This document shows, piece after piece, positions 9,374-17,682 of a DNA stretch of 64,000 bases (position 1 is its first letter; each line of letters opens with the position of its first letter). Source of the DNA: JAJRRS01 sp965230275. GTDB taxonomy: Bacteria; Planctomycetota; Phycisphaerae; Phycisphaerales; Phycisphaeraceae. The notes beneath the pieces are model-generated. The model made no database searches and was not told the DNA's origin. It was given only the letters and a program-made list of their open reading frames with translations. The position numbers and the translations under genes are program-made. The stretch is taken from assembly GCA_965230275.1 (NCBI GenBank), contig CBDDKO010000002.1, positions 2,294,001 to 2,358,000 of the forward strand, written 5' to 3'.

Positions 9374-10381
9374 ATGACCACGCTCCACAAGACCTTGGCC
9401 CTGTGCCTCGTGTCTATGTTGTTGTGCGCATACGGCGCACACGCAGACCAACCTGCCAACCTCGAACAACTCGACCTGAAGTTCCAGCGCATCCACGACT
9501 TCATCGGCCAGGACCGCTTCGGCCCAGGCGCACCTGACGTGCTTGAAGTCGCCTACCTCGCGCTGCGCAAGAAGCACGCCGCCGGCGAAGCCCAACTCGT
9601 CGGACTCGAAGACCTCTGGTCGCATGCCCTGCAAGAAGGGCTCGCGTTATTCAATCAACCCGACAAACTCTGGGGCAAGACCACCGCCGAACAAACCGCC
9701 GACATGATCGGCCAGACCACCATCGGCCCCTGGCAGATGACGCTCTGGAATATCCGTGACAACTACGGCCCGCGCTACGGCATCGACCCGAAGTGGGATA
9801 ACGCAAAAATATACGCCTTCTGCCGGGAACACCCCGACGTCCAGGCGAGCATGATCATCGATTACATCCAGCTCTCCTACGAGACCTTCGGCAAGCGTTC
9901 GCCTTACGCGATCCAGCGCTACTTCTGGCTCGAACCGTTCGTCAAAGGCGAACTCGGCCAGGCCGAGGACTGGACCAAGAGCGTGGTCGCCAAACCCCCG
10001 CCCGGTGGGACCTGGCAGGACCTGACCCCCGAAATGAAGGCCGACACCGGCTTCTACGCCAAGCAGATCCTGCTCGGCGCACCCTATACAAAGACCGGCC
10101 TGCTGTTCTGGCTCAAGGTCACCAAAGATGATGACGCGATCCGTGAGGTACTGCGCACCTGGCGTGATCAGAAAAAGATCGTCGTCGCCGACCCACAAGA
10201 CGCCCCCGGAACCCCCGAAGCCCCCGGCACGATGGTCATGGAGAACATCCATTACATCACCACCGACCAGCCCGGCGGCTTCACCATCAAGCCCGAAGAT
10301 GTGGTCTTCTACAAAGACCAGCCGAAGATTCACCACGCCATCCTCAAGCTCATCGACGAAGTCGCGGTAGAGCAGCCGTGA
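9374..10381 (+). CDS. Secreted protein of unknown function
   Basis: 335 residues with a clear signal peptide ending near AHA (residue 24). No domain I can name. The middle segment TTIGPWQMTLWNIRDNYGPRYGI recalls lysozyme-like or transglycosylase folds (x-IGPxQ), but the catalytic Glu cannot be placed with confidence. Pro-rich stretch at residues 273-286 (APGTPEAPG) is encoded by CCCCCGGAA-type repeats. ACGGAGG precedes the ATG by 6 bp. It ends 20 bp before a polysaccharide deacetylase-like lipoprotein in the same direction, so the two may form one unit acting on the cell envelope. Confidence 0.75.
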   Translation: MTTLHKTLALCLVSMLLCAYGAHADQPANLEQLDLKFQRIHDFIGQDRFGPGAPDVLEVAYLALRKKHAAGEAQLVGLEDLWSHALQEGLALFNQPDKLWGKTTAEQTADMIGQTTIGPWQMTLWNIRDNYGPRYGIDPKWDNAKIYAFCREHPDVQASMIIDYIQLSYETFGKRSPYAIQRYFWLEPFVKGELGQAEDWTKSVVAKPPPGGTWQDLTPEMKADTGFYAKQILLGAPYTKTGLLFWLKVTKDDDAIREVLRTWRDQKKIVVADPQDAPGTPEAPGTMVMENIHYITTDQPGGFTIKPEDVVFYKDQPKIHHAILKLIDEVAVEQP

Positions 10382-10400
10382 CGCACGGAGAGACACACCG

Positions 10401-11186
10401 ATGAAGCCCATCGCGCTACTCGCCCTGCTGCCGATCCTCTTCGGCCTGGGCTGCGCCTCAGTGAACAGCACCGCCCCCGACCCATCCTCATGGACCTGGG
10501 AACACGGCGGCGTGGTGCGCGGCGACCCTACACGCAAACAACTCGCCCTGATCTTCACCGGCGGCGACAAAGGCGAAGGCTCCGAACACATCCTCGACAC
10601 GCTGCAAACAAAGCATGTCAAGGCCTCGTTCTTCGTCACCGGCGACTACCTCGCCCAGACCGGCTACGACCGCTGCATCCGGCGGATGGTCAACGAAGGC
10701 CATTACCTCGGCCCACACTCACACGCCCACCTGCTCTACGCACCCTGGGACGACCGAAACAAATCACTCGTCACCGAACAGCAGTTCAAAGCCGACCTGA
10801 AGCAGAACATCAGCGAACTGGAACACCTCGGCGACATGCGCTTCAAACGCCCGATCTACTTCATCCCGCCCTACGAGTGGTACAACGCCCAGCACGCCCA
10901 GTGGGCCGACGAGATGGGCTGCCTGCTGTTCAACTTCACCCACGGCTCAGGCTCGCACCGCGACTGGATCCCCGAGAATCACAAAGCCTTCCAGCCATCC
11001 ACCGAACTCCTCCAAGGCATCCTCCGCTACGAAACCGATACCCCAAGCGGCCTCAACGGCCACCTGATGCTCCTGCACCTCGGCGGCGAACGCGAAGACA
11101 AGGTCTACCGGCTGCTCGCCGACTTAATCGACGCACTGCATCAACGCGGCTACCGGTTCGTACGTGTCGATGAGCTACTAAACTAA
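10401..11186 (+). CDS. Polysaccharide deacetylase-like (NodB fold) lipoprotein
   Basis: 261 residues. Signal sequence with lipobox FGLGC (Cys about residue 18). NodB-like layout: beta strand with TGGDKGEG where the family usually has TFDDGP, then ASFFVTG, then the metal-binding HSHAH (consensus H-S/T-x-x-H), then PPYEWYN, and a final GGHLMLLHLGG-like strand (LNGHLMLLHLGG). The catalytic TFDDGP Asp pair is altered, so activity or substrate may differ. Envelope-located; likely trims a polysaccharide or peptidoglycan if active. Probably co-transcribed with the gene at 9374. Confidence 0.85.
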   Translation: MKPIALLALLPILFGLGCASVNSTAPDPSSWTWEHGGVVRGDPTRKQLALIFTGGDKGEGSEHILDTLQTKHVKASFFVTGDYLAQTGYDRCIRRMVNEGHYLGPHSHAHLLYAPWDDRNKSLVTEQQFKADLKQNISELEHLGDMRFKRPIYFIPPYEWYNAQHAQWADEMGCLLFNFTHGSGSHRDWIPENHKAFQPSTELLQGILRYETDTPSGLNGHLMLLHLGGEREDKVYRLLADLIDALHQRGYRFVRVDELLN

Positions 11187-11244
11187 TGTGGTGAAAATCA
11201 TGCACATGCATTGAATTCTGCATTGCCAATTGACGGGGCTTCGC

Positions 11245-11805
11245 ATGTCCGAACTAAGATATGACTACAAGGAATTGAATATACGCATATTCAATGATCC
11301 GCAACACACATTTGGTTCTGCAGACAATGTGCGGCAGTATGACAGTGAATATTGTCTTTCTAAGGACCATTTCCAATCAAAACATTCGATTGAGTGCCAT
11401 GATACGAGTGACAATATCCACTCATGTATTGTGGCGGCTGATGGTGGTGCCACAGGAATCCACTGTAATTCATGTCTAATAGTCGATAATTCACTACTCC
11501 TGGCGATCGGCGATCTTGTGTGCCGATTTTCGCTGCCCGACCTGAAGCTGAAATGGCACACAAAGGTGGATAGGGCGACATGCTTTGGACTGCACTGGTC
11601 TGACATTTTTGATTGTATCGTCGTTCATGGGGAATTAGGCATCTCCCGCCTAGAACTTGATGGCAACCTGACTTGGCAATCTGGTGGGCGCGAGATTTTC
11701 ACTGGGGAATTTAGACTACAAGGTGAATACGCGGAAGTGATTGACTGGGATGGCGATCGATATCGTTTTCATATTCAGTCCGGGAAAGCTGAACTCCTAC
11801 AATAG
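11245..11805 (+). CDS. Conserved hypothetical protein, AT-rich accessory gene
   Basis: 186 residues starting at ATG 11245 (TTG at 11230 is an alternative). The sequence is rich in predicted beta strands and has recurring turns (LLLAIGDLVCRFSLPDLKLKW, then LSWSDIFDC.., then LDGNLTWQSGGREIF), reminiscent of one or two propeller blades. It resembles, from memory, a widely scattered family of single-gene hypothetical proteins in bacteroidetes and planctomycetes. GC is well below the adjacent operons, which suggests recent acquisition. No partner gene is obvious. Function unknown. Confidence 0.7.
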   Translation: MSELRYDYKELNIRIFNDPQHTFGSADNVRQYDSEYCLSKDHFQSKHSIECHDTSDNIHSCIVAADGGATGIHCNSCLIVDNSLLLAIGDLVCRFSLPDLKLKWHTKVDRATCFGLHWSDIFDCIVVHGELGISRLELDGNLTWQSGGREIFTGEFRLQGEYAEVIDWDGDRYRFHIQSGKAELLQ

Positions 11806-12517
11806 GCTTACGAGATAGACGTCTAAAGCGCTTCATACCTTCGCGGTTAAACGTTCTTCTTCCCCAACGGCACAATCGCCGGCATGCGCGGCTACGGGTC
11901 CTGCGCGTCGATGAGTTGATTGGACCACATTGATGCGCACAAGACAGGTCACTTTTTATACGGCACTCTGTGACCATTGATAAAACGATAAACCCTGTCG
12001 CGCCCGGCAGATCGCTTGTGGTTTAGCCGTGCAACAACCACCTTCGTGCGCACAAACCCGTCACGTTCTCCATAGGTAGAGCCCCACATAAGCCACCCGC
12101 GATTAACTTCCGGGGGCGGGGGCCGACAACCTACGACGGCACAGTCCGACTTGTACTGAGTATCCGCTGATTAAAAGGACCGGGACTCACGGGCTCCCCC
12201 CCGGAAGTTGTATGAATTTTCATTCGTACAACCAACGGCACCCCGGATTGATCTTCCGGGGGCGGGGGCTTGCAAGCGCTGTGCCCCGGTGACTGATGGA
12301 CCTTCGGCACACAGGCCCGACCCGGTCCCGCTGACCCTGTGGCCGCCGTCACACCCGGAGCATCGTGGGTAAAGAAAAGCAGGAAACGCAGGAAATTTGG
12401 AAAGCAGGAAATGAGGAGGTGGTCCGCAGATTGCGCAGATGACACAGATTGATGATGCCGTCGCTGACTCGCCTGCCGGTTCATTTCTTATCGGTGTTCA
12501 TCCGTGTTCATCGGTGG
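11806..12517. other. 712 bp gap without a gene, rich in short repeats
   Basis: No credible reading frame. CTTCTTCCCCAACGGCAC at about 11855 repeats the 3' end of the next gene (12526-12545), so a degraded copy of that gene's tail may lie here. CTTCCGGGGG units occur at 12106-12124, 12195-12208 (opposite strand) and 12253-12268. A hairpin GTTGTATGAA / TTCGTACAAC lies at 12207-12232. AGCAGGAAA repeats lie at 12377-12412, and half-palindromes from 12419. Confidence 0.6.
12106..12268. repeat. Three CTTCCGGGGG units in a non-coding gap
   Basis: ACTTCCGGGGGCGGGGGCC (12106-12124), TCCCCCCCGGAAGT (12195-12208, opposite orientation) and CTTCCGGGGGCGGGGG (12253-12268). They lie in a gene-free stretch, so the unit is not confined to coding sequence. 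Confidence 0.8.
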
Positions 12518-12520
12518 CTA
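12419..12520. repeat. Mixed half-palindrome repeat at gene 3' end
   Basis: The left part has CCGCAGATTGCGCAGAT and ACACAGATT units; the right part has ATCGGTGTTCATCCGTG and TCATCGGTGGCTA. Left and right belong to different palindrome families seen complete at 21171-21431 and 34092-34185. The final CTA is the reverse complement of the TAG stop of the gene at 12518-13165, so the repeat supplies the stop codon. Confidence 0.75.
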
Positions 12521-13165
12521 CTTTGCCTTCTTCCCCAACGGCACCAGCGCCGCGGCGAGCGCTACGACGATCAATAGCGCCACGAAACCGATCGGCAATT
12601 GCTTAAGTAGTGCCGGGCGCGCAAGGACCAGGGCGATCCACAGCGCCGCCAGCGCGTAGCGTGCGGTGATGAGTCGCCCAAGCGCGGGGTTCACGCGCAC
12701 CGGGCCCTTGGCAGAGAGGTCCGGGCCCAACAGCGATTCGATCAACATGATCCCGATCAACGCCAGCATCAGCGCCCCAGCCAACCCCTTCAGTTCACCC
12801 AGCCGCTGCCGTCTTGCCTCTTCGAGCTGGGCACGCAGTAACACCATCGCCTGTTCACGCCCAGCGAGCTGCTCGGTCAGCGCCACTTCGGTGACGCCGG
12901 TCTGCTCCAACAACTGCAACTGCCGATCGGTCTCGGCCTGCTCGTCCGCAAGCTGCTGCGCGATCGGTCCCCCGCCGAGGAAGACCTCCTCATACACTGA
13001 TGGCGCGAGCCGGCCGAACACCGCCGGGCCCAGCAATACACCCAACACGATCCCGGCGACTAACAGGTACACCCCCCCGACATCCGGGAACGGGCTGACC
13101 ACCGCCGGGCGATCTGTAGGCATGTCGGCCGTGGGCTCGTCATGGTTGCGCAGTTCTTCAGACAT
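12518..13165 (-). CDS. Membrane protein with coiled coil, unknown function
   Basis: 215 residues. Membrane segment at about residues 30-52, a charged coiled-coil stretch of about 70 residues (QQLADEQAETDRQLQLLEQ onward), then three or four hydrophobic helices to the end. ATG 13165 is preceded by GAAGGTG; a GTG two codons upstream is an alternative. Its last codons and TAG stop merge with a dispersed TAGCCACCGATGAAC repeat. No family recognised. Confidence 0.7.
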   Translation of the reverse strand: MSEELRNHDEPTADMPTDRPAVVSPFPDVGGVYLLVAGIVLGVLLGPAVFGRLAPSVYEEVFLGGGPIAQQLADEQAETDRQLQLLEQTGVTEVALTEQLAGREQAMVLLRAQLEEARRQRLGELKGLAGALMLALIGIMLIESLLGPDLSAKGPVRVNPALGRLITARYALAALWIALVLARPALLKQLPIGFVALLIVVALAAALVPLGKKAK

Positions 13166-13240
13166 GTTCACACCTTCGCAGACGTTGACGGGGGAAGCAA
13201 GTGCTTGGCATTTTTAACGCATTACAGGCCGACTCGTTTT

Positions 13241-13319
13241 CCGTCATCCCCGCGCAGGCGGGGATCCAGATGTTTGACTACACGGGGCTTCTGGATTCCC
13301 GCCTGCGCGGGCATGACGG
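13241..13319. repeat. dRS3-like inverted repeat
   Basis: CCGTCATCCCCGCGCAGGCG.. (13241-13270) is mirrored by ..CGCCTGCGCGGGCATGACGG (13290-13319), with TCCAGA/TCTGGA inside and a 19 bp spacer. Closely similar GTCAT-CCCGC-GCAGGCGGG-ATCCAG repeats are scattered in many bacterial genomes (dRS3 of Neisseria is the best known). Confidence 0.8.
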
Positions 13320-13433
13320 CCATACAAAAACCCGGGATATTCCAGCCGCTAAGGATGAGGCGTCATGAAAAAGCGCCGCGAACAGGCGCGGCGCTTCGGT
13401 GTGGTGCAAGTGTATTCGCATGACGAGAGGACG

Positions 13434-13859
13434 TCAGCCGAACATCTGCGGCGTGACCGGCGCATCGGACCACAGCGCTTCGCCGGCTTCGTGTCGGCGG
13501 GCGCGGACCAGGACGCGTGCGGTCAGTTCGACGTACTGCTTGATCTTCACGTTGTGGTGTTCTTCGATGACCGAGTCGCCGGAGACATCGACGAAGAGTT
13601 GCTCGAGGATCATGCGCTTGATGGTCGGGCGGATCTGTTCGACGGTCTGGTCGGGGTTCTCGCGCACCATCCGGATCAGGCAGGGCAGCACCGCGACCAC
13701 CGGCGACAACTCGTGCGGCGGGCGGAGGCTTGCCTTGGATAGGGCTTTGTGCTTCTTAGGCGTCTTGGTCGAAGACTTCCGTGCGCGGGGCATCCGCTGC
13801 CACTCTTCTTCGAGCAGCCGCTGCATGATCGGATCAAGGCTGTGGTAACTGGACAACAT
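13434..13859 (-). CDS. Hypothetical protein, basic N-terminus
   Basis: 141 residues. A Lys/Arg/Ser-rich stretch (residues 25-45) is followed by an all-alpha C-terminal region (VRENPDQTVEQIRPTIKRMI to the end). No signal peptide, no known domain. GGGAGGC precedes the ATG by 5 bp. It stands alone between a repeat and the sigma/anti-sigma pair. Possibly lineage-specific. Confidence 0.65.
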   Translation of the reverse strand: MLSSYHSLDPIMQRLLEEEWQRMPRARKSSTKTPKKHKALSKASLRPPHELSPVVAVLPCLIRMVRENPDQTVEQIRPTIKRMILEQLFVDVSGDSVIEEHHNVKIKQYVELTARVLVRARRHEAGEALWSDAPVTPQMFG

Positions 13860-14069
13860 AAACGCCTCCCAAGTCCGTTTGAGACCGGTCCGAGATGATC
13901 GGGCCTTACGTTTTTAACACCGGGCCTAAGCACCCGGGTGATGCGCGGGAGGTGGCGGGCCGTGAAGGCTCAAACCAGTACTAACAGTATCGCTGTGTGT
14001 TGAGCCGAGTCAATGGTTTGTGGATAAGAAATCCGGAACCCGGCTCGATAGAAGTGCTACCAGAAAGAC

Positions 14070-15179
14070 TTACGGCACAAGGAAGCTGTCGCTGCGTTCG
14101 GCGGGCGTCTCGTTGCCGTAGTAGAAGTCGATGCCCTCGGCGGTCCAGATGTTGTCGGTATCGTTGCCGTTGATCGGGTCGATTAGAGGCCGGGCGCCCC
14201 AAGTGACGACGCCATTAGCGCTTAGCACGTTCTGCCCCATCCCCCGGTGGGCCCGGCTGGGCGCGAGCTTGGAGGTGTTGGGATTGAAGACGATCCGGTT
14301 ATCCACCACCTCAAACAACGGGTTACGGTCGGCAAGCACCGCCATGGTCGGGTCGTCATCGAGCCTCAGCAGGTGCGGCGTGTACTGGTTCTGGTAGCTG
14401 AAAGACACCGCCCGGGGCCCGGTCCAGTCCATGTCGGTCGGGTCGATCGGGTACTCATCGGCGTGCTCGTTCTCCGGACAGGTCAGGTCTTCGACGCTCG
14501 CGTAACCCTGGCTGAACAGGATGAACAGGTGGGCGGAATTGGAGCGGACGTATCGGTTGCTAGCCGACGGACGCTGGCCGACCTCCCACCAGACCTCGCC
14601 GGGCCGCACGTCGCGCCGGGGCATCTGCCCGAGGTTATCCGCGGCATATGTGCCCATCGCCCGGCCGGCCGTGCCGAGACGACCGGCACCAACCACCCGG
14701 CGTGAATCCGCCTGCTGGCGTTCCATCACCGGCATGAGCAAACTCGCCGCGATCAGGAACACCGCCACCGCCGTCGCCAACTGCCGCCAGTCAAAGCCAA
14801 GCGACCGCCGACCGTCGCCGCTTCCACCCGTGCCGGTGGAAAGCATCTGCACCTGGTCAGCAAACCGCTTGCGCTGCTGCTGGTTGCGGATCGCCTGCAT
14901 CGTCCGGGCCGTCAGGTCCGCCTCAGGGTCGGGGGTTGTGTCTTGATCCAAGAGGCCGAGCAAATCCGTCAGCTTCTCGGTCCGCTCGCCCAGCCAAGGC
15001 GGCGTCGGCCCCTGGTCCGCACCCTCCGCCCTTGCCGCCAACAACGCATCCAACGCCCGGCCGTCGTCTTCACTGAGCGTGCGGACCGACTGGGCGTCCG
15101 GGGGTGCCGGCTGATCGGGGGTTATTCCGGGGGTACCGGGGGTACTTCCGGGGGGGGGCTGATGCGGTGTGTCTGGCAT
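14070..15179 (-). CDS. Putative anti-sigma factor-like membrane protein
   Basis: 369 residues. Residues 1-25 are Pro/Gly/Thr-rich (PPPGSTPGTPG), encoded by CCGGAAGT-type repeats. Cytoplasmic part to about residue 130 with an alpha-helical region (DLTARTMQAIRNQQQRKRFADQV). One membrane helix at about 132-150 (LATAVAVFLIAASLLMPV). The extracytoplasmic part resembles tails of planctomycete prepilin-like DUF1559 proteins (RRVVGAGRLGTAGRAMGTYAADN.. to GVVTWG). It begins 47 bp after the ECF sigma gene in the same direction, the standard sigma/anti-sigma arrangement. No zinc-finger His-Cys-Cys motif is visible, so the anti-sigma role is inferred from context. Confidence 0.7.
   Translation of the reverse strand: MPDTPHQPPPGSTPGTPGITPDQPAPPDAQSVRTLSEDDGRALDALLAARAEGADQGPTPPWLGERTEKLTDLLGLLDQDTTPDPEADLTARTMQAIRNQQQRKRFADQVQMLSTGTGGSGDGRRSLGFDWRQLATAVAVFLIAASLLMPVMERQQADSRRVVGAGRLGTAGRAMGTYAADNLGQMPRRDVRPGEVWWEVGQRPSASNRYVRSNSAHLFILFSQGYASVEDLTCPENEHADEYPIDPTDMDWTGPRAVSFSYQNQYTPHLLRLDDDPTMAVLADRNPLFEVVDNRIVFNPNTSKLAPSRAHRGMGQNVLSANGVVTWGARPLIDPINGNDTDNIWTAEGIDFYYGNETPAERSDSFLVP
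15123..15158. repeat. CTTCCGGGGG repeats in the anti-sigma-like gene
   Basis: ATTCCGGGGGTACCGGGGG then ACTTCCGGGGGGGGG, encoding the Pro/Gly/Ser/Thr-rich N-terminus of the protein at 14070-15179 on the other strand. Confidence 0.8.
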
Positions 15180-15226
15180 GGCTGGATGTCTCTAAATCAT
15201 CTGCCCTTACGGGGCCTGTCCTTCCT

Positions 15227-15871
15227 CTACGCTTCGTCGGCTGCTTGGGTTTGCGCTTTCCATAACTCGGCAAACGTACCGACTGCGGCGTGCAGCCGAC
15301 TCTTCACGGTGCCCAAGGGAATCCCGAGGTTCTCGGCGATCTCCCGGTAGGCCATTTTGTTAAAGTATGCTAGTAAAAGAACTTCTCGCAAATGTTCCGG
15401 CAGGCTCGCCACCACGTTTCGGACGATTTCGCCGGTTTCCTTCTCCTGTGCCAGATCGGCGGGCAGCGGTAAGTCCGCTTCCAATAAGTCGATAAACGCC
15501 CTGCCGCTGTCCCCATGCTGATCCATCATCGCCGAGAGGGACACGGCCTTCTGTCGCTTATTCTTACGTAGCAGGTCCCGTGCTTTGTTCGCCGCAATTG
15601 TGAATAACCACGGTTTAAATCGCCGGGAGGTGTCAAAAGTCTCCGCCGAGATGTGAACCTGGATAAAGGCCTCCTGGAACACGTCGTCCGCCGCCGCCCG
15701 ATCCCCGAGGAACCGGGCCAGGAAGTGGAACAGCTCCAGCCGATACCGGTCGATGAGGGTCTCCAAAGCACCCGCCTCACCGCCACAGTACCGCCCCAGC
15801 AGCTGCTCGTCAGTCAGTTCATCCAAGGGTATAGCGTCAGCCTCCGGCATGGGATACGGATTGTACGACAA
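15227..15871 (-). CDS. ECF-type RNA polymerase sigma-70 factor
   Basis: 214 residues. Region 2: FLGDRAAADDVFQEAFIQVH and RRFKPWLFTIAANKARDLLRK. Region 4: LPEHLREVLLLAYFNKMAYREIAENLGIPLGTVKSRLH, a helix-turn-helix for -35 recognition. Complete group IV sigma factor. The open frame begins with TTG at 15871; ATG at 15850 is an alternative and neither has a good ribosome site. Its target genes cannot be read from the window; autoregulation with the following membrane protein is typical for such pairs. Confidence 0.9.
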   Translation of the reverse strand: MSYNPYPMPEADAIPLDELTDEQLLGRYCGGEAGALETLIDRYRLELFHFLARFLGDRAAADDVFQEAFIQVHISAETFDTSRRFKPWLFTIAANKARDLLRKNKRQKAVSLSAMMDQHGDSGRAFIDLLEADLPLPADLAQEKETGEIVRNVVASLPEHLREVLLLAYFNKMAYREIAENLGIPLGTVKSRLHAAVGTFAELWKAQTQAADEA

Positions 15872-16009
15872 GCGAGGGCATGGGGTTGGGGAAAGTGCGG
15901 GATCAATCGTCTCGCAGCCAGCTCAAGGAAAGTATGCTTATGGTTGGCCCCATGCGTCGAAATCGCACTTTTTAGGGTATCCCGCTTCAGATCACGATAA
16001 GATACGAAT

Positions 16010-17164
16010 ATGAGCTACGTTGCGGTGAGTGACAAAATTCTGCAATGGGCCTTAGATCGTTCCGGCAGGTCGGTTGAAGACCTAGAAAAACGACTGCCCC
16101 GTCTAGTCGAATGGCTGGCCGGGGATCGTAGACCGACATTACGCCAGCTCGAGGTCTTTTCGAAAGCTACATCAACACCATTCGGCATGCTGTTTTTGGA
16201 GCATCCGCCCAAGGAACAACTGCCTATACCGCATTTCAGAACCGTTACCGATGAGCATGTTGAGCATCCTAGCCCTGATCTAATCGAAACCATCCAGATC
16301 ATGCAGCGCCGTCAGGCATGGATCAAGGAGTTTTCAATCAAGGAAGGCGTGGCAAAACTACCTTTCGTTGGTAGATCACAGATTGATGAAAAGCCGGAAG
16401 TTGTAGCGAAGAGAATTCGCAAGGTCCTAGGCCTTAGAGATAACTGGGCGAGCAAGCAAAGCAATTGGACCATTGCACTTCGACATCTGCGCGATGCGAC
16501 GGATGAGTCTGGCATACTTGTTGCCGCCAACGGCATCGTCGGAAATAATACAAGGCGAAAACTGGATACATCTGAATTCCGCGGATTTGTATTGGTTGAT
16601 AAGCATGCACCTCTAGTCTTCGTCAATGCATCCGACTATAAATCAGCCCAATTATTTACTCTGGCTCATGAAATAGCCCATGTATTCTTCGGAAGCAGCG
16701 CCGCATTTGATTTGCGCCAGATGATGCCTGCAAAAGATAAAACCGAACTGGCATGCAACAGAGTTGCTGCAGAGTTCCTAGTCCCTGAGGTGGAACTCCG
16801 AAAAGCGTGGCAGAACTCCAAGCGAGGGGACGATACTTATGACAATCTGGCATACCGCTTCAAAGTAAGCACTATTGTGATTGCCAGAAGAGCGTTAGAT
16901 CTGCGACTAATTTCGAAAAAATCGTTCTTCAAATTCTACGATGAATACACATCTATCGAACGGAAGAAGGCAGATAAAAGAAGCTCTGGCGGTGACTTTT
17001 ACGCCGTCCAAGGCGCGCGCATCGGAACACGTTTTGGAGAAACTGTCGTTCGAGCGGTAAGAGAGGGGAAACTTCTATACTCTGACGCATATTCACTTAC
17101 CGGCTTACATGGAAGTACGTTTGAAAACTATTCGAGCACAGTCATTAGCCGGGGGGCGGGATAA
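16010..17164 (+). CDS. ImmA/IrrE-family metallopeptidase with HTH-like N-terminus
   Basis: 384 residues. N-terminal about 60 residues resemble an XRE-type helix-turn-helix (LEKRLPRLVEWLAGDRRPTLRQLEVFSKA). The ImmA/IrrE zinc peptidase domain shows LFTLAHEIAHVFFGS with the HEIAH zinc motif near residue 220 and a downstream ACNRVAAEFLVP, the conserved third-ligand region. TAATG overlap of 1 bp with the DUF4411 gene means co-translation. Such pairs are treated as type II toxin-antitoxin modules, this gene being the antitoxin/regulator. GC is clearly lower than flanking genes; likely acquired horizontally. Confidence 0.88.
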   Translation: MSYVAVSDKILQWALDRSGRSVEDLEKRLPRLVEWLAGDRRPTLRQLEVFSKATSTPFGMLFLEHPPKEQLPIPHFRTVTDEHVEHPSPDLIETIQIMQRRQAWIKEFSIKEGVAKLPFVGRSQIDEKPEVVAKRIRKVLGLRDNWASKQSNWTIALRHLRDATDESGILVAANGIVGNNTRRKLDTSEFRGFVLVDKHAPLVFVNASDYKSAQLFTLAHEIAHVFFGSSAAFDLRQMMPAKDKTELACNRVAAEFLVPEVELRKAWQNSKRGDDTYDNLAYRFKVSTIVIARRALDLRLISKKSFFKFYDEYTSIERKKADKRSSGGDFYAVQGARIGTRFGETVVRAVREGKLLYSDAYSLTGLHGSTFENYSSTVISRGAG

Positions 17165-17658
17165 TGACAGAGAAGAAATACGTGCTAGATTCAAATGTGT
17201 TCGTTGAGGCGTTCCAGAGATATTATGCTTTTGATTTGGTGCCTCGCTTTTGGGATTGTCTGCTGGAGCAAAATGAGGCGGGCCACCTCTACAGTATCGA
17301 CCGGGTAAAAACTGAACTGGATAAAGGCAAGGACGCACTGACAGACTGGGCAACAGATATCTTCTGTGATGCCTTCGAGAGCACAGATGATCCAGATACG
17401 ATTAAGGTATACGCTGACATAATGTCATGGGCATATGCTGAGAGACAATATACTGATGCTGCCAGGGCAAAATTGGCCTCATGTGCAGATGGTTGGCTTG
17501 TTGCTTACGCCAGTGTATATGACCTGACTGTAGTAACGCATGAGGAATATGCACCCGAAGCCAAAGCCAATATTAAGATTCCAAACATCTGCAAGGCTTT
17601 TTCTGTTGACTACGCAAACACGTTCGAGATGTTAAGAGATCTTGAAGTTACGCTCTGA
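17164..17658 (+). CDS. DUF4411 PIN-domain toxin
   Basis: 164 residues. Begins KYVLDSNVFVEAFQRYY, the PIN-fold first strand with acidic Asp; Glu/Asp further on in VKTELDKG, DGWLVAYA and VVTHEEY give the usual acidic metal-binding set of an RNA-cleaving PIN nuclease. DUF4411 proteins are regularly the second gene after an HTH-ImmA protein, exactly as here. Expected to be a ribonuclease toxin restrained by the upstream product. No other gene is linked. Confidence 0.88.
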   Translation: MTEKKYVLDSNVFVEAFQRYYAFDLVPRFWDCLLEQNEAGHLYSIDRVKTELDKGKDALTDWATDIFCDAFESTDDPDTIKVYADIMSWAYAERQYTDAARAKLASCADGWLVAYASVYDLTVVTHEEYAPEAKANIKIPNICKAFSVDYANTFEMLRDLEVTL

Positions 17659-17682
17659 CATCACTTTTCCGCCAACATTAGA

